Shown here in pieces: positions 1-5,314 of a stretch of DNA of 6,354 nucleotides. The position numbers and the translations under genes were made by a program. How positions within the stretch are numbered: the stretch's first letter is position 1; each line of letters begins with the position of its first letter. The stretch is taken from assembly GCA_031271245.1 (NCBI GenBank), contig JAISWC010000276.1, forward strand, positions 1-6,354, given 5' to 3'. The notes beneath the pieces are model-generated. The model was not told the DNA's origin, did not search any database, and saw only the letters and a list, made by a program, of their open reading frames with translations. Source of the stretch: Tannerella sp. (lineage in GTDB: Bacteria > Bacteroidota > Bacteroidia > Bacteroidales > Tannerellaceae).

Positions 1-29
1 ATTCCCTGGAATGAATGACTTGTTTCGGG

Positions 30-923
30 TTACATCCGGAGTTTCAGTCCGGCGAAGATGGTGTCGGGTTTCAGGCTGAAGACCGCGTGCATTTCCCCGG
101 CCATCGACAGTCCGCACCGGTCGCAGATGCCGGCCGTTTTTCCCTGACATTCCGTTAGCTGCGTGCCGTCGGCAAGGATAAAGTTGGACACCCAGCACTG
201 TTTTTTGAAGCGGTTATGTTTCATCAGTTTCAGTCCGGAGACTGAATTCATGACGGGATAGCCGGCTTTTTTCCTTTCAATGATCAGGTCGATGGTTCGG
301 GCGCGTTTTTCCCAGTCCAGAAAGAGGTGTTCCGTCCCTGCGTAAGGCGTGTGGAAGTTCAGCGAGATGGATTCGATGTGCGGACTGTTTTTGGCAAACT
401 CAATGGTTTCTTCCACGGAAGGATAGTTCAGGGCATTAATGACCATGTTCACGCTCAGGTGCGGATGGCCGGCTGTGGCGATGTGCTTCGCCAGGCGGTC
501 GAAGGCGCCTTTTCCCCGTATCGCGTCATGGTAGTCGCCCAGTCCGTCGAGGCTGACCCAGATGGAGTCGGCCTCGGAACCGGCAAACGGCAGTTGAGCG
601 TTGGTGGTGACGGTGGTGGAATAGAATCCGATTTTTTTCGCAAGGCGGATCAGGCTGTTCAAATTATGGTCGCCGTCGCGCCACAGCGTGGGTTCGCCTC
701 CTTCGAAGTCGACAAAGCGCGAGCCTAACCGGTAGGCATATTCCAGTTCCTGGCCGATCTGTTCCAGGGTTTTGACATGCGGATGCCGCGATTCATAAAT
801 CGAACAGTGCTTGCAGGTCAGGTTGCACCTGTCGGAAACGAACAGAACGGTTTGCAGCGGCCTTCTGGCGCCCAAACATCTGGCCCTGAAAAACCAGAAG
901 GGAAGATAAAACAGCGATTTCAT
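30..923 (-). CDS. Radical SAM protein with C-terminal cysteine cluster
   Basis: This 297-residue protein belongs to the radical SAM superfamily, whose members use a [4Fe-4S] cluster to cleave S-adenosylmethionine and start radical chemistry. The cluster-binding CxxxCxxC motif is C33, C37 and C40 (context DRCNLTCKHC). A GGEP SAM-binding motif lies at 75-78, and WVSLDG at 122-127 fits a later barrel strand. The C-terminal region has C243, C259, C267 and C270 (C-x15-C-x7-C-x2-C), which suggests an auxiliary Fe-S cluster of twitch/SPASM type, although I cannot match the spacing to a named subfamily. The N-terminus (about 1-12) is hydrophobic and aromatic, so membrane contact is possible. It starts 21 bp downstream of the prenyltransferase gene and has no Shine-Dalgarno sequence, so co-transcription is likely. 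A joint role in modifying a prenylated product is inference. The family is certain; the substrate is unknown. Confidence 0.9.
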   Translation of the reverse strand: MKSLFYLPFWFFRARCLGARRPLQTVLFVSDRCNLTCKHCSIYESRHPHVKTLEQIGQELEYAYRLGSRFVDFEGGEPTLWRDGDHNLNSLIRLAKKIGFYSTTVTTNAQLPFAGSEADSIWVSLDGLGDYHDAIRGKGAFDRLAKHIATAGHPHLSVNMVINALNYPSVEETIEFAKNSPHIESISLNFHTPYAGTEHLFLDWEKRARTIDLIIERKKAGYPVMNSVSGLKLMKHNRFKKQCWVSNFILADGTQLTECQGKTAGICDRCGLSMAGEMHAVFSLKPDTIFAGLKLRM

Positions 924-944
924 TGCGAATGTGGTAAAAACAGG

Positions 945-1943
945 TCATCCCGCCCTGAAAAGGGTGATGACGATAATGACAATACAGAAAAGCGACAGCA
1001 GGTTGCGCGCCAGCAGCCACCGGATCATGAACCAGTCCAGGTTGAAGGCCCGTATCCGTTTCCAGTCGTTCATCGGCCCCATCCACACGTGCGGGGAGAA
1101 CTTCCTTTCCGGATGACGGACAAATTCGATCATCAGGTAAAACAGGCCGGCGGCCATCGGGAACGTCAGGAACGTGAAGAGATAAACGGGCGACAGATAC
1201 CCCGCCGTCACTCCGCCGGCGATGCTGCCAAAGGCGGCCAGCAGCAAAAGGCACAGTACGGCCAGCATCCGCCTTTTGCTTTTCAGCAGCACGGCCAGCG
1301 TCATTTTCCCCGCTTCCCGGTCCGGTTCGTAGTCCATGATGGAATGGGCATATACGATGTTGGCCACCAGCAGTCCCACGGGCACGGAGACAAACGCGAC
1401 CGTCCAGTCCAGCTGTCCGCAGGCCGAAAAGTAAACGCCGCTCATCAGCAGAGGGCCGAACATGATCCCGATCAGGATTTCGCCCAGACCGCGGTACGAA
1501 AGCCGCAGCGGCCCGCCCGAGTACGAAACGCCCAGGAGGGCGGTTGCCAGCGCAAACCACAGTATCAGGGTTCCCCGGAAAAGGAAAATAACAAACCCCA
1601 GGCACAGCGCAATCGCCCCGAACGTCAGGCAGGCCGTCAGCAACTGCCTCAAGCCGGTTTGCCCGGAGGTCAGGTAGGGACATTTGGCAATGCGCGACCG
1701 GAAGCCTTTCCTCGCCAGTGTGTCGCGAAATTCCGCGCCCTTGATCCGGTAGTCGAAGTAATCGTCGAACAGGTTCATGCACAAATGTCCGGCGACCACG
1801 CCCAGAACGGCTATGATCCCCGGGTAAACGGAGAAACTTTCTCGTTGAGACGCCATGCAAAGCGCCAGCACCGCCGGCAGCAGGCTTTGCGGAAGCGCCG
1901 TTGAACGGGCATTCTGTATCCAGAAACGAACGGTATTCATCAT
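945..1943 (-). CDS. UbiA/MenA-like membrane prenyltransferase
   Basis: This integral membrane protein of the UbiA superfamily (332 residues, normal length) transfers a polyprenyl chain from its diphosphate to an aromatic or other acceptor. Two aspartate motifs that bind Mg-diphosphate are visible: N57-LFDDYFDYRIKG with D60, D61 and D64, and D204-YEPDREAGKMTL with D204 and D208. The stretch YSGGPLRLSYRGLGE (141-155) closely resembles MenA, the 1,4-dihydroxy-2-naphthoate prenyltransferase of menaquinone synthesis. About eight or nine hydrophobic segments follow the usual pattern (for example 41-56, 97-121, 124-141, 152-172, 181-200, 226-244, 249-272, 308-328). Two start codons adjoin (1943 and 1940), and either could be used. 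I withhold the symbol menA because no other menaquinone gene is nearby and the partner is a radical SAM enzyme, which could mean a different acceptor. Confidence is high in the family and moderate in the MenA-like activity. Confidence 0.87.
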   Translation of the reverse strand: MMNTVRFWIQNARSTALPQSLLPAVLALCMASQRESFSVYPGIIAVLGVVAGHLCMNLFDDYFDYRIKGAEFRDTLARKGFRSRIAKCPYLTSGQTGLRQLLTACLTFGAIALCLGFVIFLFRGTLILWFALATALLGVSYSGGPLRLSYRGLGEILIGIMFGPLLMSGVYFSACGQLDWTVAFVSVPVGLLVANIVYAHSIMDYEPDREAGKMTLAVLLKSKRRMLAVLCLLLLAAFGSIAGGVTAGYLSPVYLFTFLTFPMAAGLFYLMIEFVRHPERKFSPHVWMGPMNDWKRIRAFNLDWFMIRWLLARNLLSLFCIVIIVITLFRAG

Positions 1944-1965
1944 TTTTAAACGTTAAATGTGGCTG

Positions 1966-1973
1966 CAAATATA
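1966..1973 (-). promoter_or_regulatory. Putative -7 box for the prenyltransferase/radical SAM pair
   Basis: Read on the minus strand this is TATATTTG, an exact match to the Bacteroidota TAnnTTTG -7 element. It would start transcription roughly 15-20 nt before the start codon at 1943. No convincing TTG lies at the expected -33 distance, so the promoter may be weak or activator-dependent. Confidence 0.55.
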
Positions 1974-2064
1974 GAAGATAAAAATCAGTTGAGCATCATT
2001 CTCTGCCCGAAAACAGTGGAATTTTATTCTTTTTGACGGAAGGAAGAGCCTGCTGCCGACAGGC

Positions 2065-2112
2065 CATCCGGGGCGACGGGGTTTTATAAACGGCGCATAC
2101 ATGCATCCGGGG
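2065..2112. repeat. Pair of 9-bp direct repeats (CATCCGGGG)
   Basis: CATCCGGGG occurs at 2065-2073 and again at 2104-2112, with starts 39 bp apart, inside the divergent spacer. They could be paired regulator sites, or chance in a GC-rich stretch. The second copy overlaps the palindrome at 2112-2124 by one base. Confidence 0.35.
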
Positions 2113-2124
2113 TTGCCCGGCAAC
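2112..2124. repeat. 13-bp perfect palindrome upstream of the sigma factor gene
   Basis: GTTGCC-C-GGCAAC is a perfect dyad with 6-bp arms. It ends 21 bp before the -7 box at 2146-2153, so it sits just at and upstream of the place where a -33 box would be. That position suits a regulator-binding site. A short RNA hairpin is the alternative, but the site probably lies upstream of the transcript start. Confidence 0.45.
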
Positions 2125-2145
2125 AGGTTATTGAAAAAAATAGGT

Positions 2146-2153
2146 TACTTTTG
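2146..2153 (+). promoter_or_regulatory. Putative -7 box for the ECF sigma factor gene
   Basis: TACTTTTG matches TAnnTTTG exactly and would give a leader of about 30 nt before the ATG at 2189. The -33 position (about 2124-2126) has no TTG and abuts the 2112-2124 palindrome. An activator, or a non-housekeeping sigma factor, might be needed. Confidence 0.55.
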
Positions 2154-2188
2154 TGCTCGAATAAATTTGTTTCATTTAACGGATTTCT

Positions 2189-2737
2189 ATGGAGAATACA
2201 GTTGAAACCGACGCATTGTTGATGGACGGCATCCGAAACGACAGTTATATAAGCTACAACAAGCTGTTTGAACGCTATTATCAACTGTTGTGTCAATTTG
2301 TTTACGGTATCATTGCCAGCCGTCCTGATGCGGAAGACATTGTGCAGGAACTTTTCCTGCATTTGTGGCATCACCGGAGAAACATCGAAATCACCGGCAG
2401 TGTATCAGGTTATCTGTACAGAATGGCCAAAAACGGAACCCTGAATCATATTCGCCGAGAAACCGGCTATAAAATGCTGCTGGAGCAGATGGAGGAGGCG
2501 TCGCCGCTTTATGAAGAAGAACACCCCATGGAGGCTCACGAATTTGGAATAGCCCTGCGCGACTGTATGAACCGTCTGTCCGCCCGCAGCAGGGAGATAT
2601 TGCTCCTGGACAGAATGGAAGGTCTTAAACAGAAAGAAATAGCCAAAAGGTTGAGCGTTTCGTTGAAAACCGTTAAGAACCAAATTTGGATTTCCCTGCA
2701 AAAACTTAAACTGTGCCTCGAACGCAAAGGGGTTTGA
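2189..2737 (+). CDS. ECF-family RNA polymerase sigma-70 factor
   Basis: This 182-residue protein is an extracytoplasmic-function sigma factor that redirects RNA polymerase to a specific regulon. The sigma-2 domain covers about residues 20-92, with the helix DAEDIVQELFLHLW (47-60) typical of region 2.2 and YLYRMAKNGTLNHIRR (75-90) covering the -10 recognition part. The sigma-4 domain covers about 122-176, with the helix-turn-helix in KQKEIAKRLSVSLKTVKNQI (147-166). No C-terminal extension is present. Bacteroidota relatives usually sit beside a FecR-type anti-sigma gene and a SusC/TonB-dependent receptor. Neither follows here; the next gene is a lipoprotein protease with its own promoter. The start follows an A/T-rich leader without a Shine-Dalgarno sequence, as is normal for the phylum. 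The family is certain; the signal and regulon are unknown. Confidence 0.94.
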   Translation: MENTVETDALLMDGIRNDSYISYNKLFERYYQLLCQFVYGIIASRPDAEDIVQELFLHLWHHRRNIEITGSVSGYLYRMAKNGTLNHIRRETGYKMLLEQMEEASPLYEEEHPMEAHEFGIALRDCMNRLSARSREILLLDRMEGLKQKEIAKRLSVSLKTVKNQIWISLQKLKLCLERKGV

Positions 2738-2770
2738 GAATGGAGAATTGAGAATTGAGAATGGAGAATG
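2736..2770. repeat. Tandem heptamer array, 5 x GAGAAT(T/G)
   Basis: Five uninterrupted 7-bp units read GAGAATG, GAGAATT, GAGAATT, GAGAATG, GAGAATG, differing only at the last base. The first unit overlaps the sigma factor stop codon (2735-2737), so the array begins exactly at the end of the gene. Heptamer arrays like this can change copy number by slippage. I recall similar runs in other Bacteroidota intergenic regions but cannot check that here. Confidence 0.85.
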
Positions 2771-2800
2771 ATGCTCGGTTCGTCGGTATGATTTTTGAGC

Positions 2801-2822
2801 ACGGGGAAAAAATTTTTCCCGT
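2801..2822. repeat. AT-centred inverted repeat upstream of the protease promoter
   Basis: ACGGG at 2801-2805 pairs with CCCGT at 2818-2822 around an A-tract/T-tract (A 2807-2812, T 2813-2817), with one unpaired G at 2806. It ends 10 bp before the -33 box at 2833. It could be an operator, an UP-element-like A-tract that strengthens the promoter, or a weak terminator for the sigma gene. It lacks a trailing T-run beyond the stem. Confidence 0.5.
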
Positions 2823-2832
2823 CCACGCATGA

Positions 2833-2862
2833 TTGAATATCCGGAATTTTCATGTAGTTTTG
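2833..2862 (+). promoter_or_regulatory. Bacteroidota-type promoter of the S41 protease gene
   Basis: TTG at 2833-2835 and TAGTTTTG at 2855-2862 are separated by 19 bp, matching the -33/-7 consensus. Transcription would begin near 2867, inside the longest open frame. This argues that translation starts at the ATG at 2880 rather than the one at 2829. Confidence 0.75.
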
Positions 2863-2879
2863 TCGTAAAAAACCGAATT

Positions 2880-4355
2880 ATGGTAAAGTACGGAATAAAA
2901 GGAATAAAAGAAAACGTCGGGCGGTTGGCAGAAACGAACAAACGTATAAATGACCGGAAAGGGTTGTTGCTGTTGTGTTGCGGGTGGTGGATCGTTGCGC
3001 TTCTGTCGTGCGGCGAAGAAAAAAATACGGTTATATATGCGCCGGAAGAGGTGGACCAGGTGGATACGGGGCCGACAATTTCAATGACAGCGCTGAAGGT
3101 CAACATGTTCATTGCGGAATATATGGAAGAGCTTTATCTGTGGACTTCATCCGTTGACTGGGGGAAGATCCAACCTGCCGGCGAATCCGATTCATTCGGT
3201 TTTTTCGAAAAACTGGTATACTCCGCCGATAAATGGTCGATGCTGACGGATGATTTACAGGGGCTGTCGAACGAATTTGAAGGCGTGTCCACTACCTTCG
3301 GGCATGTCCTGATATTCGGCCGTTTTTCCAATTCGGACAATCTGTTTGCCATTGTGCTGTATGTCTATCCGGATACGCCGGCGGAGAAAGCCGGCGTGAA
3401 ACGGGGGGATATCTTCCTCACGATCAACGGAGCCGGAATCACGGAAGAGAATTACAGGGATTTGTATGATGCGTCGTCGCTGGTTGTGGGACGGGGCGTC
3501 CTGATCGAGCAGGGAATTGCGCCGGACGACCGGACGTTTTCCATGAACGCCGAAACGCTGTATGAAAACCCGATTGTGAAAGATACGGTGATCGTGAAGG
3601 GCGCACACAAAATCGGATACCTCTGTTATACGGACTATACGATGGAGTCGGAAAACGCGCTGGTAGCGCTTTTCGACGGATACAAGTCGCAGGGTGTCAC
3701 GGACGTAGTGCTTGACCTGCGATACAACGGCGGCGGATTTGCGCGGACATCCGTGCTGTTGAGCAGTATCCTTGCGCCGGCCGAGGCGGTAAAAAACAAA
3801 GACGTGTTTTTGATGCAGGTAAGAAACGACGCCTGGATGGCATACCTGAAAAAGGAAAAGATTGACGTCAACGAATATTTCACGGATACGCTTTCGGTGA
3901 ACATGGATTTAAAGCGGATATTTATCCTTACGACCGAAAATACGGCCTCTGCCTCCGAATCGACCCTGATCGGGCTGGACCCGTACATGGACGTAGTCCG
4001 GATCGGCACTGCAACGCACGGGAAATATTACGGCGGCGTGCTGTTTTCGGACGAAGAGGACAGGGACATCGCAAACTGGGGCATGTACCTGATGATCTAC
4101 CGCTTCGACAATCGGAACGGCGTCACTGCGTCTGCGGGCGGGTTAACGCCGGATATCGAAGTGGAGGAAGACTATTTTCCACTGTATCCCTTCGGCGACG
4201 AGCGCGATCCGCTGCTGGGCGCGGCGCTGGAAATGATCACGGGACAACCCGTCCGGACCCGTTCGGGCAAGTCGCCGCATCCGTATACGATGTTGCCGGC
4301 GGAACGTCGCGGCGCACTGGTCGGAAAAATGATTCAAACGAATACGGACGACTGA
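2880..4355 (+). CDS. S41 (C-terminal processing) family lipoprotein protease with PDZ domain
   Basis: This secreted serine protease of the S41/CtpA class has 491 residues from the chosen start; the open frame extends to an ATG at 2829 (508 residues), but a promoter lies inside that extension. The signal peptide is hydrophobic (GLLLLCCGWWIVALLS) and ends in a lipobox with the lipidated Cys in LLSC. The following GEEK is acidic, as in Bacteroidota surface-lipoprotein export signals. In the numbering from 2880, the N-terminal helical domain is about 65-125, the PDZ domain about 155-225 and the peptidase domain about 240-430. The catalytic pair is Ser357 in NTASASES and Lys382 in THGKYY, 25 residues apart as in CtpB and Prc. 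The Gln found four residues after Lys in CtpB is Gly here. The n-region before the signal core is long (about 27 residues). The substrate is unknown; a tie to the upstream sigma factor is only positional. Confidence 0.92.
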   Translation: MVKYGIKGIKENVGRLAETNKRINDRKGLLLLCCGWWIVALLSCGEEKNTVIYAPEEVDQVDTGPTISMTALKVNMFIAEYMEELYLWTSSVDWGKIQPAGESDSFGFFEKLVYSADKWSMLTDDLQGLSNEFEGVSTTFGHVLIFGRFSNSDNLFAIVLYVYPDTPAEKAGVKRGDIFLTINGAGITEENYRDLYDASSLVVGRGVLIEQGIAPDDRTFSMNAETLYENPIVKDTVIVKGAHKIGYLCYTDYTMESENALVALFDGYKSQGVTDVVLDLRYNGGGFARTSVLLSSILAPAEAVKNKDVFLMQVRNDAWMAYLKKEKIDVNEYFTDTLSVNMDLKRIFILTTENTASASESTLIGLDPYMDVVRIGTATHGKYYGGVLFSDEEDRDIANWGMYLMIYRFDNRNGVTASAGGLTPDIEVEEDYFPLYPFGDERDPLLGAALEMITGQPVRTRSGKSPHPYTMLPAERRGALVGKMIQTNTDD

Positions 4356-4405
4356 CGTTCTTGCGCAGGGCAAGGAGGCTTGTGGAAAAATTCTTTCAAT
4401 TATTA

Positions 4406-4437
4406 TTTGGCTGTTCCGGGAATAATATGTAGCTTTG
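4406..4437 (+). promoter_or_regulatory. Strong promoter upstream of the tRNA-Leu pair
   Basis: TTTG at 4406-4409 and TAGCTTTG at 4430-4437 are spaced 20 bp apart, a full match to the Bacteroidota consensus. Transcription would begin near 4442 and run toward the tRNA genes through the hairpin at 4459-4479. Confidence 0.78.
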
Positions 4438-4458
4438 CACCCGAAATTAAAAAACGGG

Positions 4459-4479
4459 AACGACAGGCGGTCGTTTTTT
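4459..4479 (+). terminator. Terminator-like hairpin between the promoter and the tRNA genes
   Basis: AACGAC (4459-4464) pairs with GTCGTT (4470-4475) across the loop AGGCG and runs into six T residues (4474-4479), as in an intrinsic terminator. It may end protease transcripts or act as an attenuator on the tRNA promoter just upstream. A second weak stem, CCCG 4440-4443 with CGGG 4455-4458, precedes it. Confidence 0.5.
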
Positions 4480-4500
4480 ATGATTTAATGTAAGAAACAA

Positions 4501-4583
4501 GCCCAGGTGGCGGAATTGGTAGACGCGCTCGGTTCAGGTGCGAGTGGTTCATAGCTGTGCAGGTTCGAGTCCTGTTCTGGGCA
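4501..4583 (+). tRNA. tRNA-Leu (anticodon CAG)
   Basis: This is a class II tRNA gene. The acceptor stem GCCCAGG pairs with TCTGGGC (4576-4582) with one G-T wobble. The D-arm GCG-GAATTGGTAGA-CGC is typical of bacterial tRNA-Leu, the anticodon loop TTCAGGT puts CAG at 4535-4537, the long variable arm is 4545-4558, and the T-arm is GCAGG-TTCGAGT-CCTGT. The discriminator is A4583. Only CC follows, so the CCA end must be completed enzymatically. The last anticodon-stem pair (4532/4540) is a G-G mismatch. It should decode CUG. Confidence 0.95.
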
Positions 4584-4595
4584 CCTTTTCTCTAT

Positions 4596-4679
4596 GCGCA
4601 GGTGGTGGAATTGGTAGACACGCTACTTTGAGGGGGTAGTGCCGGTAACGGTGTGTGAGTTCAAATCTCATCCTGCGTA
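4596..4679 (+). tRNA. tRNA-Leu (anticodon GAG)
   Basis: This is a class II tRNA gene 12 bp after the previous one. The acceptor stem GCGCAGG pairs with CCTGCGT (4672-4678, one G-T pair), the anticodon loop TTGAGGG carries GAG at 4630-4632, the variable arm has a clear CCG-GTAA-CGG stem, and the discriminator is A4679. No CCA is encoded. It should decode CUC and CUU. It is probably transcribed together with the CAG tRNA. Confidence 0.95.
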
Positions 4680-4738
4680 CGAGATGCTTCCGTTTTCACA
4701 GCCCGCTCTGGATGTAGAGAAAACTTATTTTGTAGTGC

Positions 4739-4793
4739 AACAGGGCCGGAAAGTTTGCATATTAAAAAAAGATGCTTACCTTTGCGCCCTGTT
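4739..4793. repeat. 8-bp inverted repeat bracketing the rpmB promoter
   Basis: AACAGGGC at 4739-4746 is exactly complementary in reverse to GCCCTGTT at 4786-4793. One arm lies just upstream of the -33 box and the other at the expected transcription start. This arrangement could hold a regulator, or the arms could pair in a transcript reading through from the tRNA genes. Confidence 0.5.
4754..4784 (+). promoter_or_regulatory. Promoter of the rpmB-rpmG-DUF4295 operon
   Basis: TTTG at 4754-4757 and TACCTTTG at 4777-4784 are 19 bp apart, a full match to the Bacteroidota consensus. Transcription would begin near 4790, giving a leader of about 45 nt before rpmB. Confidence 0.8.
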
Positions 4794-4814
4794 AGAAAAA
4801 TGATTTGCGAGAAA

Positions 4815-4834
4815 TATAATAGCGTATAATAGCG
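4815..4834. repeat. Perfect 10-bp tandem duplication abutting the rpmB start codon
   Basis: TATAATAGCG is repeated twice, head to tail, and the second copy ends directly at the ATG of rpmB (4835). It fills the region where a ribosome would load and contains no Shine-Dalgarno sequence. A recent slippage duplication or a repeated leader element would explain it. Confidence 0.85.
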
Positions 4835-5086
4835 ATGTCTAAAATTTGTCAAATTACCGGAAAGAAAGCGATGGTGGGTAACAATGTTGCTCATTCCAAC
4901 AAGCGGACGAAACGTAAATTCAATGTGAATTTGTTTTCGAAGAAATTTTACTGGGTAGAACAGGATTGCTGGATCAGTCTGAAGATTTCGGCGGCAGGAT
5001 TGCGTCTGATTAACAGGATCGGTCTGGATGCCGCACTCAAATCGGCGGCAGGCAAGGGAAATCTGTCTATCATAGATGCTCTTTAA
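4835..5086 (+). CDS. rpmB: 50S ribosomal protein L28 (bL28)
   Basis: The 83-residue product opens with SKICQITGKKAMVGNNVAHS and ends with the KGNLSIIDAL region, both characteristic of bL28 in Bacteroidota. It is a structural protein of the large ribosomal subunit. Only one cysteine (C5) remains of the N-terminal CxxC pair of zinc-binding forms, so this is the zinc-independent type. It is the first gene of the operon with rpmG (25 bp downstream) and the DUF4295 gene. It has no Shine-Dalgarno site; the leader ends in a 10-bp duplication. Confidence 0.97.
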   Translation: MSKICQITGKKAMVGNNVAHSNKRTKRKFNVNLFSKKFYWVEQDCWISLKISAAGLRLINRIGLDAALKSAAGKGNLSIIDAL

Positions 5087-5098
5087 ATAAAACAACAG

Positions 5099-5103
5099 GG
5101 AGG
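5099..5103 (+). promoter_or_regulatory. Strong Shine-Dalgarno site of rpmG
   Basis: GGAGG, within AGGGAGGAAG, lies 8 nt before the rpmG ATG at 5112. Such a site is unusual in Bacteroidota, where most genes are translated without one. Confidence 0.75.
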
Positions 5104-5111
5104 AAGAGAAA

Positions 5112-5300
5112 ATGGCCAAGAAAGTAAAAGGCAACAGAATACAGGTGATTCTGGAATGTACGGAACACAAAGCAAGCGGCCTGCCGGGCATGTCGAGATA
5201 CATTACGACGAAAAACAGGAAAAATACAACTTCGCGTCTGGAGTTGAAAAAGTATAATCCTGTACTGAAAAGAATGACAGTCCATAAAGAAATTAAATAA
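5112..5300 (+). CDS. rpmG: 50S ribosomal protein L33 (bL33)
   Basis: The 62-residue product begins MAKKVKGNRIQVILECTEHK and contains YITTKNRKNTTSRLELKKYNP, the recognisable bL33 core. It belongs to the large ribosomal subunit near the E site. A single cysteine (C16) remains, so the zinc-binding CxxC pairs of the C+ type are absent. It is the second gene of the operon, 25 bp after rpmB and 14 bp before the DUF4295 gene, and has a strong ribosome binding site. Confidence 0.97.
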   Translation: MAKKVKGNRIQVILECTEHKASGLPGMSRYITTKNRKNTTSRLELKKYNPVLKRMTVHKEIK

Positions 5301-5301
5301 C

Positions 5302-5307
5302 AGGAGG
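5302..5307 (+). promoter_or_regulatory. Strong Shine-Dalgarno site of the DUF4295 gene
   Basis: AGGAGG lies 7 nt before the ATG at 5315, a near-perfect complement to the 16S rRNA tail. It fixes the start of this very short gene. Confidence 0.8.
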
Positions 5308-5314
5308 TTATCCC

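Noticed and set aside
1..12. Short inverted repeat ATTCC-CT-GGAAT at the left edge
   Set aside because: The arms are only 5 bp with a 2-base centre and the window ends there, so neither a terminator nor an operator can be supported.
777..1904. Long plus-strand open frame (375 codons) opposite the prenyltransferase gene
   Set aside because: Its product is rich in Gln, Arg, Pro and His with no recognisable domain, which is the usual look of a GC-rich antisense shadow. The minus-strand frame shows clear UbiA motifs.
793..1968. 391-codon minus-strand open frame overlapping the prenyltransferase in another frame
   Set aside because: It is longer than the real gene but has no coherent hydrophobic pattern or motif, and it overlaps the radical SAM gene start.
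2048..2064. GCCTG-N7-CAGGC hairpin in the divergent spacer
   Set aside because: Five-base-pair arms in a GC-rich region are likely by chance, and no T-run follows on either strand.
2405..3112. Minus-strand open frame spanning the end of the sigma gene and the start of the protease
   Set aside because: It runs antisense through two well-supported genes and the heptamer array, and has no recognisable domain.
4360..4374. CTTGC-GCAGG-GCAAG hairpin just after the protease stop codon
   Set aside because: The stem is 5 bp with no T-tract, so it is not a convincing intrinsic terminator.
4661..5203. Minus-strand open frame of 180 codons over the tRNA/rpmB/rpmG region
   Set aside because: It overlaps tRNA-Leu and two certain ribosomal protein genes, and the translation resembles no protein family.
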